Shown here piece by piece: positions 38,304 to 48,125 of a stretch of DNA of 64,000 nucleotides. The position numbers and the translations under genes were made by a program. The DNA is from an archaeon (GTDB lineage Archaea; EX4484-52; WAPT01). The notes beneath the pieces are model-generated. The model was given only the letters and a program-made list of their open reading frames with translations, was not told the origin of the DNA and searched no databases. The number at the start of each line of letters is the position of its first letter. Position 1 is the stretch's first letter. The DNA is taken from assembly GCA_029258795.1 (NCBI GenBank), contig JAPDKB010000004.1, positions 62,001 to 126,000 of the forward strand, given 5' to 3'.

Positions 38304-38600
38304 TTAAGCGGGCATCTCAGCCATCTCTGGCTCTTCCCTGCTCTGAATGGTTATGTGCTTTATTATCACAACATCTCCAATCGCTTTTATCATGGGGTAC
38401 GGCACTATTATTCCCTTCTTTCCACCAAGCTCCTGTTCAAGATAAGAACCCTTCGCTATAGCTACTATTATCGATCTCACTCTGAACCGGGACATGTCAA
38501 GCTCGATATCCTCAATCTTGCCACAGTACATACCTCTATCGGTGAAAACATCCTTTTCCCTTATGGACTTTGTATCAAGAACGTTTGTGGACATCAGCAT
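38304..38600 (-). CDS. PRC-barrel domain protein
   Basis: GMYCGKIEDIELDMSRFRVRSIIV ... IIVPYPMIKAIGDVVII. Confidence 0.77.
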   Translation of the reverse strand: MLMSTNVLDTKSIREKDVFTDRGMYCGKIEDIELDMSRFRVRSIIVAIAKGSYLEQELGGKKGIIVPYPMIKAIGDVVIIKHITIQSREEPEMAEMPA

Positions 38601-38702
38601 TCACCCTCAACAAGTTGTGGAACTTTGTGTTGATATTGACATTTAAAAAATTTAAATAATTATGTAAAAGATGTGTTCACGTTTCCTGCATAGCTTTTTC
38701 AC

Positions 38703-38813
38703 GTCGGGGTCGCCTAGCCTGGTAGGGCGCGGGCCTGCTAAGCCCGTGGCCGTAAGGCCGCGCGGGTTCAAAAGCCAGCAAGCTTGTGGCTGGAAGTCCC
38801 GCCCCCGACGCCA
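38703..38813 (+). tRNA. tRNA-Ser(GCT), CCA encoded, interrupted by a T-loop intron
   Basis: GTCGGGG/CCCCGAC acceptor, CGGGC CTGCTAA GCCCG anticodon arm, long variable arm GGCCGTAAGGCC, T-stem GCGGG/CCCGC, G discriminator + CCA. Confidence 0.94.
38773..38796 (+). other. predicted 24-nt BHB intron in the tRNA-Ser T-loop (position 59/60)
   Basis: GCGGG-TTCA-AAA-GCCA-GCAAGCTTG-TGGC-TGGA-AGT-CCCGC; splicing gives TTCAAAT. Confidence 0.88.
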
Positions 38814-38941
38814 GCTTTCCACTTCGCATTTTGCCGTTCCCTTAAATATTCGAAGGTAATTATCATATGACGGGCAAACCTTAACAGAATTTTTAATAAT
38901 TTTTAATTAGGTACCACTCACTATAATGACAAAATTAACAA

Positions 38942-40054
38942 TCAATAAACTTCTTTAAGGACTTCTCTAACTACTGGATAACACTCGAGAAGTTCTTTAC
39001 TGTTTATACTTAAACTTCCATCTTCGTTCAAATGCGCATCTACTCTATAATAAGGTACACTTCCGGGAGCACATGCTGGATCTATAGTTATTGCAGGATT
39101 TGTTTTAGATGGAAATGCACTGATGAAAAACACGTATCTCAATTGTTTATCAGTAAGTACTAATCTTTTATCTAGAGGTCCATAATACATTACCAAACCT
39201 TCTGTAATTATCCTTTTCCCTATATACTTGTCTTTATTTTTTGCTAGTTCTTCTAAACTAACGTGACTAATCTCAGAGAATGTCTTACTTTGTATTGAAG
39301 AATTGAAGAAATTCACAATTGTTATTGTGAAATTATCAATACCTACAAAATGATCCACAAAGCTTAGTTTTGAATAATTCTCCCCTGAAGATAAATAAAG
39401 AACGAAGATAATTATTAGCACAATTATTAGTAATTTATAAGGGATGTAATATTTTGTTTTGTGATAAATTAACCTAGAAACGTATATCAATATTGATAAT
39501 ATCAAAGCTCTTTCTAAGATTGCAATAAAATCAAGTTTTTCTAAAAATAAATAATGCAATAGCGATAAAATAAGTAAAATTACCAAGAAATACCTCAACA
39601 AAACCGGAAGTGTGTAATATTGAAATCGGTAAAGGTATCTCTTAAACTCACTTAATTTGCTTTGCGCGCCTCCACGATCAATACGCGTTACTCTTGTATC
39701 CCGGACTTCTAAACTTTTATCATCCTTTTTAGGTTTGTTTAATAATGTCTCGAGTGCTTGAGTGTAATTTTTATCCTCATTAGTCAATTCTTCCCATCTT
39801 TTTTGAGTCCATTTCCAATCTGGATGACCTCCCGTTTTTCGCCATTCTTCGTATAATTTATCTCTTAAAACAGGATCTTTAACTTTTTCAATATCGTTTT
39901 TTATAATCACCATTCTCGGTTCAAGATGTTTTTTACAAAAGTACTCACCACAATATTTGCACTTGTATAATCTTTTTTCAGAGGAATCGCCTTCTCTAGT
40001 TTTACATTCCCGGCATATCCCGTACTTACCTTTCTTTTTGCTTTTTTTAGTCAT
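38942..40054 (-). CDS. zinc-finger (AN1-like) multi-TM protein with C-terminal OB-like domain
   Basis: CRECKTREG...CKYCGEYFCKKHLEPR, several TMs, then YIGKRIITEGLVMYYGPLDKRLVLTD. Confidence 0.62.
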   Translation of the reverse strand: MTKKSKKKGKYGICRECKTREGDSSEKRLYKCKYCGEYFCKKHLEPRMVIIKNDIEKVKDPVLRDKLYEEWRKTGGHPDWKWTQKRWEELTNEDKNYTQALETLLNKPKKDDKSLEVRDTRVTRIDRGGAQSKLSEFKRYLYRFQYYTLPVLLRYFLVILLILSLLHYLFLEKLDFIAILERALILSILIYVSRLIYHKTKYYIPYKLLIIVLIIIFVLYLSSGENYSKLSFVDHFVGIDNFTITIVNFFNSSIQSKTFSEISHVSLEELAKNKDKYIGKRIITEGLVMYYGPLDKRLVLTDKQLRYVFFISAFPSKTNPAITIDPACAPGSVPYYRVDAHLNEDGSLSINSKELLECYPVVREVLKEVY

Positions 40055-40233
40055 TGCATTTTTCTTGAGTTTTGAACGTTTTAAAATTTTCTTAAAACCA
40101 GATTATTGTAAAAATCTAACTAAGAACAACACGGGACTTAGTGATAAAATCACAAGTATCAAGAAAGCGAGGAAAGGGGATAGCCCGCTTGAAAAATTAA
40201 GACTCAATAAAACGAGGTAATTATTATTTAACA

Positions 40234-41415
40234 TCATTTCCCCTTCTCCGAAACGTAAATGAGCTCCGGAATATGCGTGCTTGTTGCGTAGATGTAATAG
40301 AGCACCCCACCAATTATGCAGGCGAACACCCCAATTCCAAGTATTGCATGAGGACTTAGAAAGAGAAAGGAAAAGAATGCAAAACTCCTTCCTAAAGCAA
40401 GAGATATGGCACGCAAAAATATGATTTCTGTGCCCACCCCCTTAACGATGTTGTAAAAATAGCCGAAGAATGGAGCATCTATTATGGGAGAGATAAATCC
40501 CGCTATTATCAAAGCTATGCTCGCACTTCTCACAGAAAGACTCAGAGCAAGGAATGTCAGCAGGTTGGCGTAGAGCAAAAATCCTATGGTACCAAGAGCA
40601 TAGTCATGCTTCGCATCAACCCATCTCGAAATCACGTACAGGATCAAAGCTGAAGCCACTGTGGCTAAGGATTTCAAGCTGCCAAAGCTGACCACGTCCT
40701 GCAATGTGGAATAGATTATCACGGGCATGCTGACGATCACAGCGATGACTATACCCTCCACAAAGAAAAGAGGTGTTAGATTTGTGTGGGTCTTGCTCAC
40801 TCGCACCCTCAAATCTTTACATCTCCACTTCCTCTTCAGCAATTTCAACGAAATTATGGAGAGAAAAACGACATACGTGCACATGAAGAGAAGAAAGTTA
40901 CGGTATCCCATGCTTTTTATCATCAGTGCAAACGCGACTGGAAACACCACGCTCAAAATGGTGGTGATAACTGTCACAGTGGCATATTCCTCAGCGAGCT
41001 TTTTTCTCCTTCCGTACATTCCTATCGCCATGTGCTGTGGTATCCAGTAAAAGACGAGGGAAAGCGAGCCAAGGACCGAGATTAAGGGTAGCAATTCCAT
41101 TTTGAAATTGGCAAAGAGGAAAAGTAGGATGGCGCTCATCACCACGGAGATGAATTGCGAGACCTCCAGCCCGTAACGCTCCACCACAAATTTCACAAGG
41201 AGGAGAGATGGCGGAATCATCACACCGTACTGAAGCATGAAGTAAAGAAAGACGGGTTTCAAACTTCCCGCGAGCTCGTAAATGTACAGGGGAGCGTAAA
41301 CATTGACCGCAAGCGTCAAAGCCATCCTCAGCACGGAGAATAGCATGACATGCCTTATCTGCTCCGGCAAATCGTACCTTATGTGTATTGCCAGATGTCT
41401 GTACGGGTGAGGCAT
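40234..41415 (-). CDS. MFS-like transporter
   Basis: ~12 hydrophobic segments over 393 aa. Confidence 0.68.
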   Translation of the reverse strand: MPHPYRHLAIHIRYDLPEQIRHVMLFSVLRMALTLAVNVYAPLYIYELAGSLKPVFLYFMLQYGVMIPPSLLLVKFVVERYGLEVSQFISVVMSAILLFLFANFKMELLPLISVLGSLSLVFYWIPQHMAIGMYGRRKKLAEEYATVTVITTILSVVFPVAFALMIKSMGYRNFLLFMCTYVVFLSIISLKLLKRKWRCKDLRVRVSKTHTNLTPLFFVEGIVIAVIVSMPVIIYSTLQDVVSFGSLKSLATVASALILYVISRWVDAKHDYALGTIGFLLYANLLTFLALSLSVRSASIALIIAGFISPIIDAPFFGYFYNIVKGVGTEIIFLRAISLALGRSFAFFSFLFLSPHAILGIGVFACIIGGVLYYIYATSTHIPELIYVSEKGK

Positions 41416-41458
41416 TGATGATTGATTAAAAGCAGCCCGCTATATAAATCTTTCTGGG

Positions 41459-42466
41459 CTATTCTATCCTGAATCTCAAAAAAGCAGCCACACCTCCGAG
41501 CTTTTCAAACATCTTCCCGGCATCATGGGTGGAATGCACAACCACAACCTTACCTCCACCTTCTTCAACTTTTTTCATGAGCTTTTCAATTCTTTCATTA
41601 TCCATTATCTTGTCTGAAACGAGGAGCTTTTCTATTGCCATCATTTCAGCAGCTTTCTCCACCTCCTCAATACCGTAAGCAACAAGCCCGCTCTCCTTAG
41701 CTATCTCCTCCAGCAGTTTTTCAACAAGCTTCGTTTCCTCCGAAAGCTTCATATCACCCATAACTCTGTCAAGGTAGCCGCGCTTTATCACCTCGTTTAT
41801 GCCTGTAACACCCGTGACAGAGCAGCTTTCAACCATGCACTTTGCTTTAACGCTATCGGGAAGCGTGTCATAAAGCTCATCCTTTTTGAAGCCCGGCCCG
41901 GCCAGAATTATCTTGTGCACATCTTTCTCATGTTCTTCCAACACTTTCCTCACGCTCGCAATGAACTGCCTGTTCTCCTCTTCTCCACCTCCGTAATCTT
42001 TTCCACCACCCTTCTTCCTTATGGTTGCAACCATCTTCCAATCTATCTCCGTGGCTATGGCTATGTCAGCTTCCCTTTCATCTATCACGCAGATTAAAAC
42101 GCGTAGCCCTTTGTAGCGTGACGCTTCCTTGAGCTTGATTATCTCGCTCGTTTTCCATTCCTTCCATATGTCTATGACATCATTCTCCTTCAGCCGGAAC
42201 GAGTGGTAGCCACGCGTCACATCTTCAGGCGCTTCAACTATCGGGCCGAGAAGCTTGAGAGCATTACCTTCCATCTCAACCCTTTCCACCTTTATTTTGA
42301 GGTATGCCGGCTTTTTCTCTCTCGCACCTTCAGCCTGCACTGTCCTGAAATCTCTCTTTCCCACAACATCCCCTTCCTTTATCACGCTCTTCAACACCAG
42401 CAGATCCTCATAGGTGTTTACCTTCACCCTCGTCTTGTCCTTCACATCCAGCTTGAGAATTTGCAT
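41459..42466 (-). CDS. pelA: mRNA surveillance protein Pelota
   Basis: MQILKLDVKDKTRVKVNTYEDLLVLKSVIKEGDVVGKRDFRT; ILAGPGFKKDELYD; HDAGKMFEKLGGVAAFLRF. Confidence 0.92.
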   Translation of the reverse strand: MQILKLDVKDKTRVKVNTYEDLLVLKSVIKEGDVVGKRDFRTVQAEGAREKKPAYLKIKVERVEMEGNALKLLGPIVEAPEDVTRGYHSFRLKENDVIDIWKEWKTSEIIKLKEASRYKGLRVLICVIDEREADIAIATEIDWKMVATIRKKGGGKDYGGGEEENRQFIASVRKVLEEHEKDVHKIILAGPGFKKDELYDTLPDSVKAKCMVESCSVTGVTGINEVIKRGYLDRVMGDMKLSEETKLVEKLLEEIAKESGLVAYGIEEVEKAAEMMAIEKLLVSDKIMDNERIEKLMKKVEEGGGKVVVVHSTHDAGKMFEKLGGVAAFLRFRIE

Positions 42467-42545
42467 GCTTTCCCATTCTTCTGGAAAATTTTTAAATACA
42501 ACAAAAACCAAATCCAGAATTGAAGTCTTTTGAGGGTGAAAGAGA

Positions 42546-43706
42546 ATGGAAAGCTTCGTCAAGGTTTTTGGTGTGGCTATAGTCATACTTCTTGTGGGCA
42601 TACTTATGTCAATAAGTATATCTCATATCGGAACGGTGGGAGTAAAGGGAGAGAGGAACGTAACCATCTTTTCAGCTTCCATCCCCTCATTTGGAGAGGT
42701 GGGAGAGGCGTCACGCGCCATAATGCTGGGAGATGTTGCTGTGGGAAAGATTGCTGGCATGGACCTCGTGGCTGAAGCCACGAATCTTGTCATAAAAAAC
42801 GGGTTGTTCGGAGAGAAGAGCAAGAGTTTTGTGGTGGAGGGGGAGGACATAAGGAAAATCGTTATTGAGGGTGAGATTTCAGAGACGAACATGTATGGTG
42901 ATCTCATAATTCTTGTTAATGGTAAGGCAGTATATCATGCCAAAACATCTCCCAAAAAGATAGAAGTGGTGGTGGATGAGGTGGATCCTGTTCACAACGA
43001 AGTTGAGATAAAAGCTGAGAGCTCCGGCTTCAAATTCTGGGCTCCTACTACCTACATTTTTGCCTATCTGAAGGTTTACAAGGACGACTACACTTATCGC
43101 GAGTACTCCAAGGGCTTTGTACTTCACCCTTACGAGGTGGATGGTTTCAAGAAAGCTGAAATTGTCTTTTACGTGGATGAAGCCATAAAGAACAGCGATC
43201 TTTGCATTGATGTGAACAACATCAACATCTATTGCGCTTTACCCCAGCAGAGCCCGCTTGCATATAAGGTTGACTTCGACAAAACTTCCACAAACCTCGT
43301 TGCAGGAGAGAACAGCCTGCACATCTATACCGGCAAGGATGCGGCCTACAAGCTGCGGGATGTTAGAATCAACATCTACTATTACGGAGCAACGCAGAAA
43401 AGCTACAAGAGCTATGAATTCAGGATGGCTCAACCATTCTTGGAGTTCATGGAGGAGGAGAACAGAACGCTTGAGATTGTTGGGAAAGCGAGCAACGTGA
43501 ATGTTAAGGGCAAGCTCGAGCTTATGCTTAACGGCAGGGAGGATTGCAAAGCCGCGTTTATAATAGAGCGCAACAACCAGATGTTCAGGCAAAAGCTTGA
43601 CAGGAACTGCCTCAAAGCGGGAACAAACACAATTAGTGTGGCAACAACAGGAAGCTTTGATGTGGAGAGGATAAGTTTGGTGTTGGTTAAGGGGGTGAAC
43701 ATTTAA
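42546..43706 (+). CDS. secreted/TM-anchored beta-rich protein, 386 aa
   Basis: N-terminal TM VAIVILLVGILMSISISHIG, extracellular beta-rich remainder. Confidence 0.6.
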   Translation: MESFVKVFGVAIVILLVGILMSISISHIGTVGVKGERNVTIFSASIPSFGEVGEASRAIMLGDVAVGKIAGMDLVAEATNLVIKNGLFGEKSKSFVVEGEDIRKIVIEGEISETNMYGDLIILVNGKAVYHAKTSPKKIEVVVDEVDPVHNEVEIKAESSGFKFWAPTTYIFAYLKVYKDDYTYREYSKGFVLHPYEVDGFKKAEIVFYVDEAIKNSDLCIDVNNINIYCALPQQSPLAYKVDFDKTSTNLVAGENSLHIYTGKDAAYKLRDVRINIYYYGATQKSYKSYEFRMAQPFLEFMEEENRTLEIVGKASNVNVKGKLELMLNGREDCKAAFIIERNNQMFRQKLDRNCLKAGTNTISVATTGSFDVERISLVLVKGVNI

Positions 43707-44245
43707 TGTTCGATATTTTGAAGAGGGGTAAGAGTTACTATTGTGCAAAGTGTCTCTTTGAAAAAGGAAAGCTAGTTCAGGTTCCAAAAAAAGATTATGA
43801 TAAAACAGGAGTTTGGAGATGTGAGGAGGGACACACCCTTACTGGAGATGATGTAATAGTAATGGAATCAACAGAATGGTACTGTCCAAAATGCCTCTAT
43901 GAAGGAAACATGAATAATCTTAAAGTTGTTACCAATTTAAACGGTAAAATTCTTGGATACTATTGTTTCAAGCATAAAGAACTCTTTCAGCGTGGATTTA
44001 CAAAAGGAGAAGCAGAGGCATACCTAAATTCCTTAGGAGGGGGCGCACAACCATCAAAATCATTCACAACACTCCCCGTAGTATTCGATGTCCAGAACGC
44101 TCCAATGGGGCTTTTGTGGTTCATATTGTATGTAGTGGTTGGATTGTGCCTAGAAAGGTTCGCCCCAGTCAAAATGAACTTGACTTTATTATTTTTTTGC
44201 GCTGGGATAACAGCACTGATAATGGAAGTAATAAAAATCCCCTAG
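43706..44245 (+). CDS. double zinc-ribbon protein with C-terminal TMs
   Basis: YYCAKC, WRCEEGH, WYCPKC, YYCFKH; two C-terminal hydrophobic segments. Confidence 0.62.
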   Translation: MFDILKRGKSYYCAKCLFEKGKLVQVPKKDYDKTGVWRCEEGHTLTGDDVIVMESTEWYCPKCLYEGNMNNLKVVTNLNGKILGYYCFKHKELFQRGFTKGEAEAYLNSLGGGAQPSKSFTTLPVVFDVQNAPMGLLWFILYVVVGLCLERFAPVKMNLTLLFFCAGITALIMEVIKIP

Positions 44246-44308
44246 AGTACGCTAATGCAATCAAATAGGAATGGGTAAAACCGCAAACATAATGAAGGTG
44301 GATGCTGT

Positions 44309-47260
44309 ATGTTCATATATGCGATGATTGCAATCGGACTTTCATTTTTAATCTTTTTACTGTCCGGCGGAAATCTCATAACATGGTTTATAGATATCAT
44401 TGTAGTTACTATAATTCTCTTTATAGGGGCAAGCCAAATTACAGTGGGCAAAGGCGTCAATCCTTGGCGGCCACGCATAGCGGTTATTATTTTTATCATT
44501 CTTTTCTTAGGGTGGACCATTCAAACCCGTTCTTTCGTTTCATTTATAGGTGTGACTGTGATGATACTGCTCGCATCTTCCCTCGCAGAACTTGCCGCTC
44601 GCAACAGAAAAACAGCTGCGCTCTATATCGGAGTGATTGTAATTACGGGTGCGTTTTTGATACCGATATTCACTGCTTGGCAATCAGTAGTTCAATCTAA
44701 AGCTGCTGAGTTGGGAGTTCCCGCGAGTTCAATGGATATTGGTACGAGGGCAAGTGCGGGATGGAACGCATCAATAACCTATTTTAAGGACATGTGGCTG
44801 GCCATAGCAGAGCCAGAAAAATGGTATGAGGAACATTTCGTAGAGAGGGGAAAGCGTGAACAAGGAGCAACGAACCTCGCAATAGAAATAGAAAAAGTTG
44901 AATTATCGCCTTCCGAAAGTTATACTTCAATCATAAAACAACCGGCTGGTAAATCAGTTGATGAAGAGGTCAGCATCATTTACTCTATCAGGAACAAGGG
45001 CGATAAGACCTCTTCTTGGGTGAGATTTGGAGCTATATTGGATGACATTGCATATAGTAAAGGTGCGGCACTTGCAGATTATGATGCTACGGGAAAAAGA
45101 GTGGTATACGGTAAAAGATATGTTAAACCATTAGGCACTACTCTTTACCCCAACCAACCAGCACGACAGTATATGACTTTACTGACGCCCTATTGTAAGG
45201 GCACGTACGAACTCAAAACATTCATTGAATATGAGTACAACGTCACCGGCTGGAACAACATAGAATTCATCGACTATAATTATTATCTGGATATGCTCAA
45301 AAGAGGAAAAATCACACCTGAAGATAAATTATCAACATCTTCTGCAGGTCCCTTTAAAGTCACTCTTAAAACCGACAAGTATCAACCCATTCCTGTAAAG
45401 GATGGTGTTGCCAACTTCAGACTGTTTGTTACTGTGTTGAATGAAAGGGATGGTCACGCTTTCATAAAAGCGATCTTCCTGCATCTACCCAAAGGCGAGT
45501 TTGAACTCGGAGAGAGTTGTGACTGGAAGTTTTATAAAACGGATCCGTTGGACAAGTACGACATATACGTCATAAAGGCGCCGGTTGACCTTACAACGAA
45601 GGAAGGTCAGCAAATAGCGAAGGAAGAAAGCACGGACAGGTGCATAAACCCCAATGATAAAAAAGAATTTTCCTGTGAGGTTTTATTCAAAGGTAATGTG
45701 CTTGGCCCTATAGAAAAACCGATCAAAGTAGAAATAGTTTATATATTCAGGTATGAAAAATCGTTGAGTTTCACCGTTTCTCCCACACTGGAGAGTATGA
45801 GCTGTGACGAAGTAACCGAAGACATCATACCTAAAGAGAGAAGAAATGCAACCCTCGAGAAAGTGCTCAACAAGAGCTGTGTCTTTTACAAGGCGCTCAA
45901 CAAGAAGAATAAACACTATCTGTGCTCAGTTGAGGCAGACGCGGATAGAATAGCGGATGTTCTTTATCAAGTTGCAGAATACTGCCTCTCACAGAATTAC
46001 GGTGGGGAGGACACAGTATGTGCAACTATAAAGCTTGATCCTATCGGCACCAACTGCAAACAGAAAATAGAGATCAAGTCCGAGAACTTGAATGCAATTG
46101 AAGAGGGAAATAAGGATGGGGGAGAAAAAAAGGATGAGTTCTATCTTACAAGCATATACCTAGACGGTGGAAAACTCGAGCTTGACTCGGCACACATGTA
46201 TGACATCCAATTCGAATACAAGAAGGGGGTATGCAGTATAGGCGGTGATGTAAAAATAAGCAAAATAAAAGAGGAGGAGGAACACTATGAGTGTAATCTG
46301 GACAATGGAATGCCGTGCAATGACAGCTCTCAATGTAGTGAGGGTATCTGCAACTCTGCATTCAAGTACATGCTCTCAAGACCAAAAGTTGAAGGATTCA
46401 GTTTCAGTTATACCACTTTCCTAAAAAATACAGAGAATTTTATTTACAATATATTACATGAACATGAAATTGAGGGTGAAGACCTTAATGTTGTAATTAA
46501 ATCACTCAAAGGAGCAGAGGAAGATTATCCTAGATATTATTTGTGGTCTAATTTAGAGAAGAGTAAAGACATACCGGAAGATGTTCGAACTTTGATTCAG
46601 AATTTAAAACCATTTTTCAAATATCTAAACGACTATCCTGGTGCAGATTCTAATATTGGGGGCAAAGTATTCCCATCAGAAAAAGTATGTCAACCCTCTC
46701 ACTGCACGTATGACAATGATCCTGAGAATCCTAAGCCGTTTAATAAAGAAGCTGGATGCCAATGTGCAGCACCGTATTTCAAGTATGACTTTAAAAATGT
46801 AGAAGAGGATAGTAGAGATGGCAGGGCATTGAAACATTTTTATAACAATGAAAAAGGATACTACTGTCTCCCATTCTGCGAACCGAACAAACCCGCCGAG
46901 CGTCCGTGTTTCTGCGTATCCAGAGAAATTTATGATGAAAAAAATGCTGAGAATTATGAAAATATATATGATGCAATGAAAGATAGCCGGGAGATAATCC
47001 CTGACCCTGCCAAAATGACAGATAATTGTGAATCTGAAGAAGACTATGAAAAGGTGCGTTACATATGCTGTATAGATAATAATGGTAACGGTATTGTGGT
47101 TGTTCAGACTTGTGATAAGAAACCCAAAAAGTATGAGAACGGTACTATAATGAAGGATGAAAACGGTAATACGATTTACGAATACTACTGGAGAAGCGAC
47201 TACGGTGATTTTGGAGACAACTTCGAAGCTCTGTGTAATGCGGCTATCAGTTCAGAATAA
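44309..47260 (+). CDS. large membrane-anchored Cys-rich extracellular protein, 983 aa
   Basis: Four N-terminal TMs, CNLDNGMPCNDSSQCSEGICN, multiple Cys pairs. Confidence 0.67.
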   Translation: MFIYAMIAIGLSFLIFLLSGGNLITWFIDIIVVTIILFIGASQITVGKGVNPWRPRIAVIIFIILFLGWTIQTRSFVSFIGVTVMILLASSLAELAARNRKTAALYIGVIVITGAFLIPIFTAWQSVVQSKAAELGVPASSMDIGTRASAGWNASITYFKDMWLAIAEPEKWYEEHFVERGKREQGATNLAIEIEKVELSPSESYTSIIKQPAGKSVDEEVSIIYSIRNKGDKTSSWVRFGAILDDIAYSKGAALADYDATGKRVVYGKRYVKPLGTTLYPNQPARQYMTLLTPYCKGTYELKTFIEYEYNVTGWNNIEFIDYNYYLDMLKRGKITPEDKLSTSSAGPFKVTLKTDKYQPIPVKDGVANFRLFVTVLNERDGHAFIKAIFLHLPKGEFELGESCDWKFYKTDPLDKYDIYVIKAPVDLTTKEGQQIAKEESTDRCINPNDKKEFSCEVLFKGNVLGPIEKPIKVEIVYIFRYEKSLSFTVSPTLESMSCDEVTEDIIPKERRNATLEKVLNKSCVFYKALNKKNKHYLCSVEADADRIADVLYQVAEYCLSQNYGGEDTVCATIKLDPIGTNCKQKIEIKSENLNAIEEGNKDGGEKKDEFYLTSIYLDGGKLELDSAHMYDIQFEYKKGVCSIGGDVKISKIKEEEEHYECNLDNGMPCNDSSQCSEGICNSAFKYMLSRPKVEGFSFSYTTFLKNTENFIYNILHEHEIEGEDLNVVIKSLKGAEEDYPRYYLWSNLEKSKDIPEDVRTLIQNLKPFFKYLNDYPGADSNIGGKVFPSEKVCQPSHCTYDNDPENPKPFNKEAGCQCAAPYFKYDFKNVEEDSRDGRALKHFYNNEKGYYCLPFCEPNKPAERPCFCVSREIYDEKNAENYENIYDAMKDSREIIPDPAKMTDNCESEEDYEKVRYICCIDNNGNGIVVVQTCDKKPKKYENGTIMKDENGNTIYEYYWRSDYGDFGDNFEALCNAAISSE

Positions 47261-47275
47261 TAAATTTATTGAGCT

Positions 47276-48115
47276 CTAACCTTTCCCAAATACACCCACT
47301 GCAAGCGTGTTTCTCGTTCCGATCCCCACACCCAGAATAATTATCAGAAGCTTTACAAATCGCGCTTCAGTCTCGTTTTCAGCGTATTTATCTATCAGCC
47401 ATAACGCAACCGGCACAACCAGCAACTTCATCAGGATCATGGCCCACGCCGCAGAGCCATTTATTAACAACACTCTCTTGGATTCAAGCAACTCAATTAG
47501 ATACCTTCCAAGTACGTGTTTTTCCCAGAATCCATAAAATGTTATTCCAACAAAACTTCCGCATGCGTCCAGTAGTTGCGATTGAATTGCAAAGAAATTC
47601 CATTTATCACTCAGAAATCTGAGTTTAAAAGATGTTATGAACAGTATTATGCCGAATGCGGTCCATAAACCCAGAACGAAAAGCAAACCTTTAATGTTTT
47701 TAATTTCCAAAAAACTCAAACAAAGAAACACGAGTGCCCACCCACTAAACAACAAAGCTCTGTTATCATCTTTTATTAATTTCTTCTCTCTTGCTTCTCT
47801 AAAAAGGCATATTGCGATCAAAACCACAAAAAAAAGGAAAATGTAGATGAAGGGCGTCACAAAAATCAGGGAATTAAGCACCCCTGCATCTTTCATCACC
47901 CTTAGCACGCCTCCAAGCACCATCCATCCGGAGAGAGAAAGCGCAAATTGGTCGGTGAGCTTTATCCTCTCTTTACTAAAAAGTTCTCTGTAGATGATGT
48001 ATACCGCCAATAAGAATATAACCGCATACAAAAAAGTGTTGACCAAATTGTACCCAGTATCCTTATAAAGCGGTTGCACGACATAATAGTTAAAGATATA
48101 TTTGATATCGACCAT
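47276..48115 (-). CDS. DUF63-like membrane protein
   Basis: YYVVQPLYKDTGYNLVNT; SGWMVLGGVLRVMKDAGVLNS; LLDACGSFVGITFYGFWEKHVL. Confidence 0.65.
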   Translation of the reverse strand: MVDIKYIFNYYVVQPLYKDTGYNLVNTFLYAVIFLLAVYIIYRELFSKERIKLTDQFALSLSGWMVLGGVLRVMKDAGVLNSLIFVTPFIYIFLFFVVLIAICLFREAREKKLIKDDNRALLFSGWALVFLCLSFLEIKNIKGLLFVLGLWTAFGIILFITSFKLRFLSDKWNFFAIQSQLLDACGSFVGITFYGFWEKHVLGRYLIELLESKRVLLINGSAAWAMILMKLLVVPVALWLIDKYAENETEARFVKLLIIILGVGIGTRNTLAVGVFGKG

Positions 48116-48125
48116 AACAAGCCTT

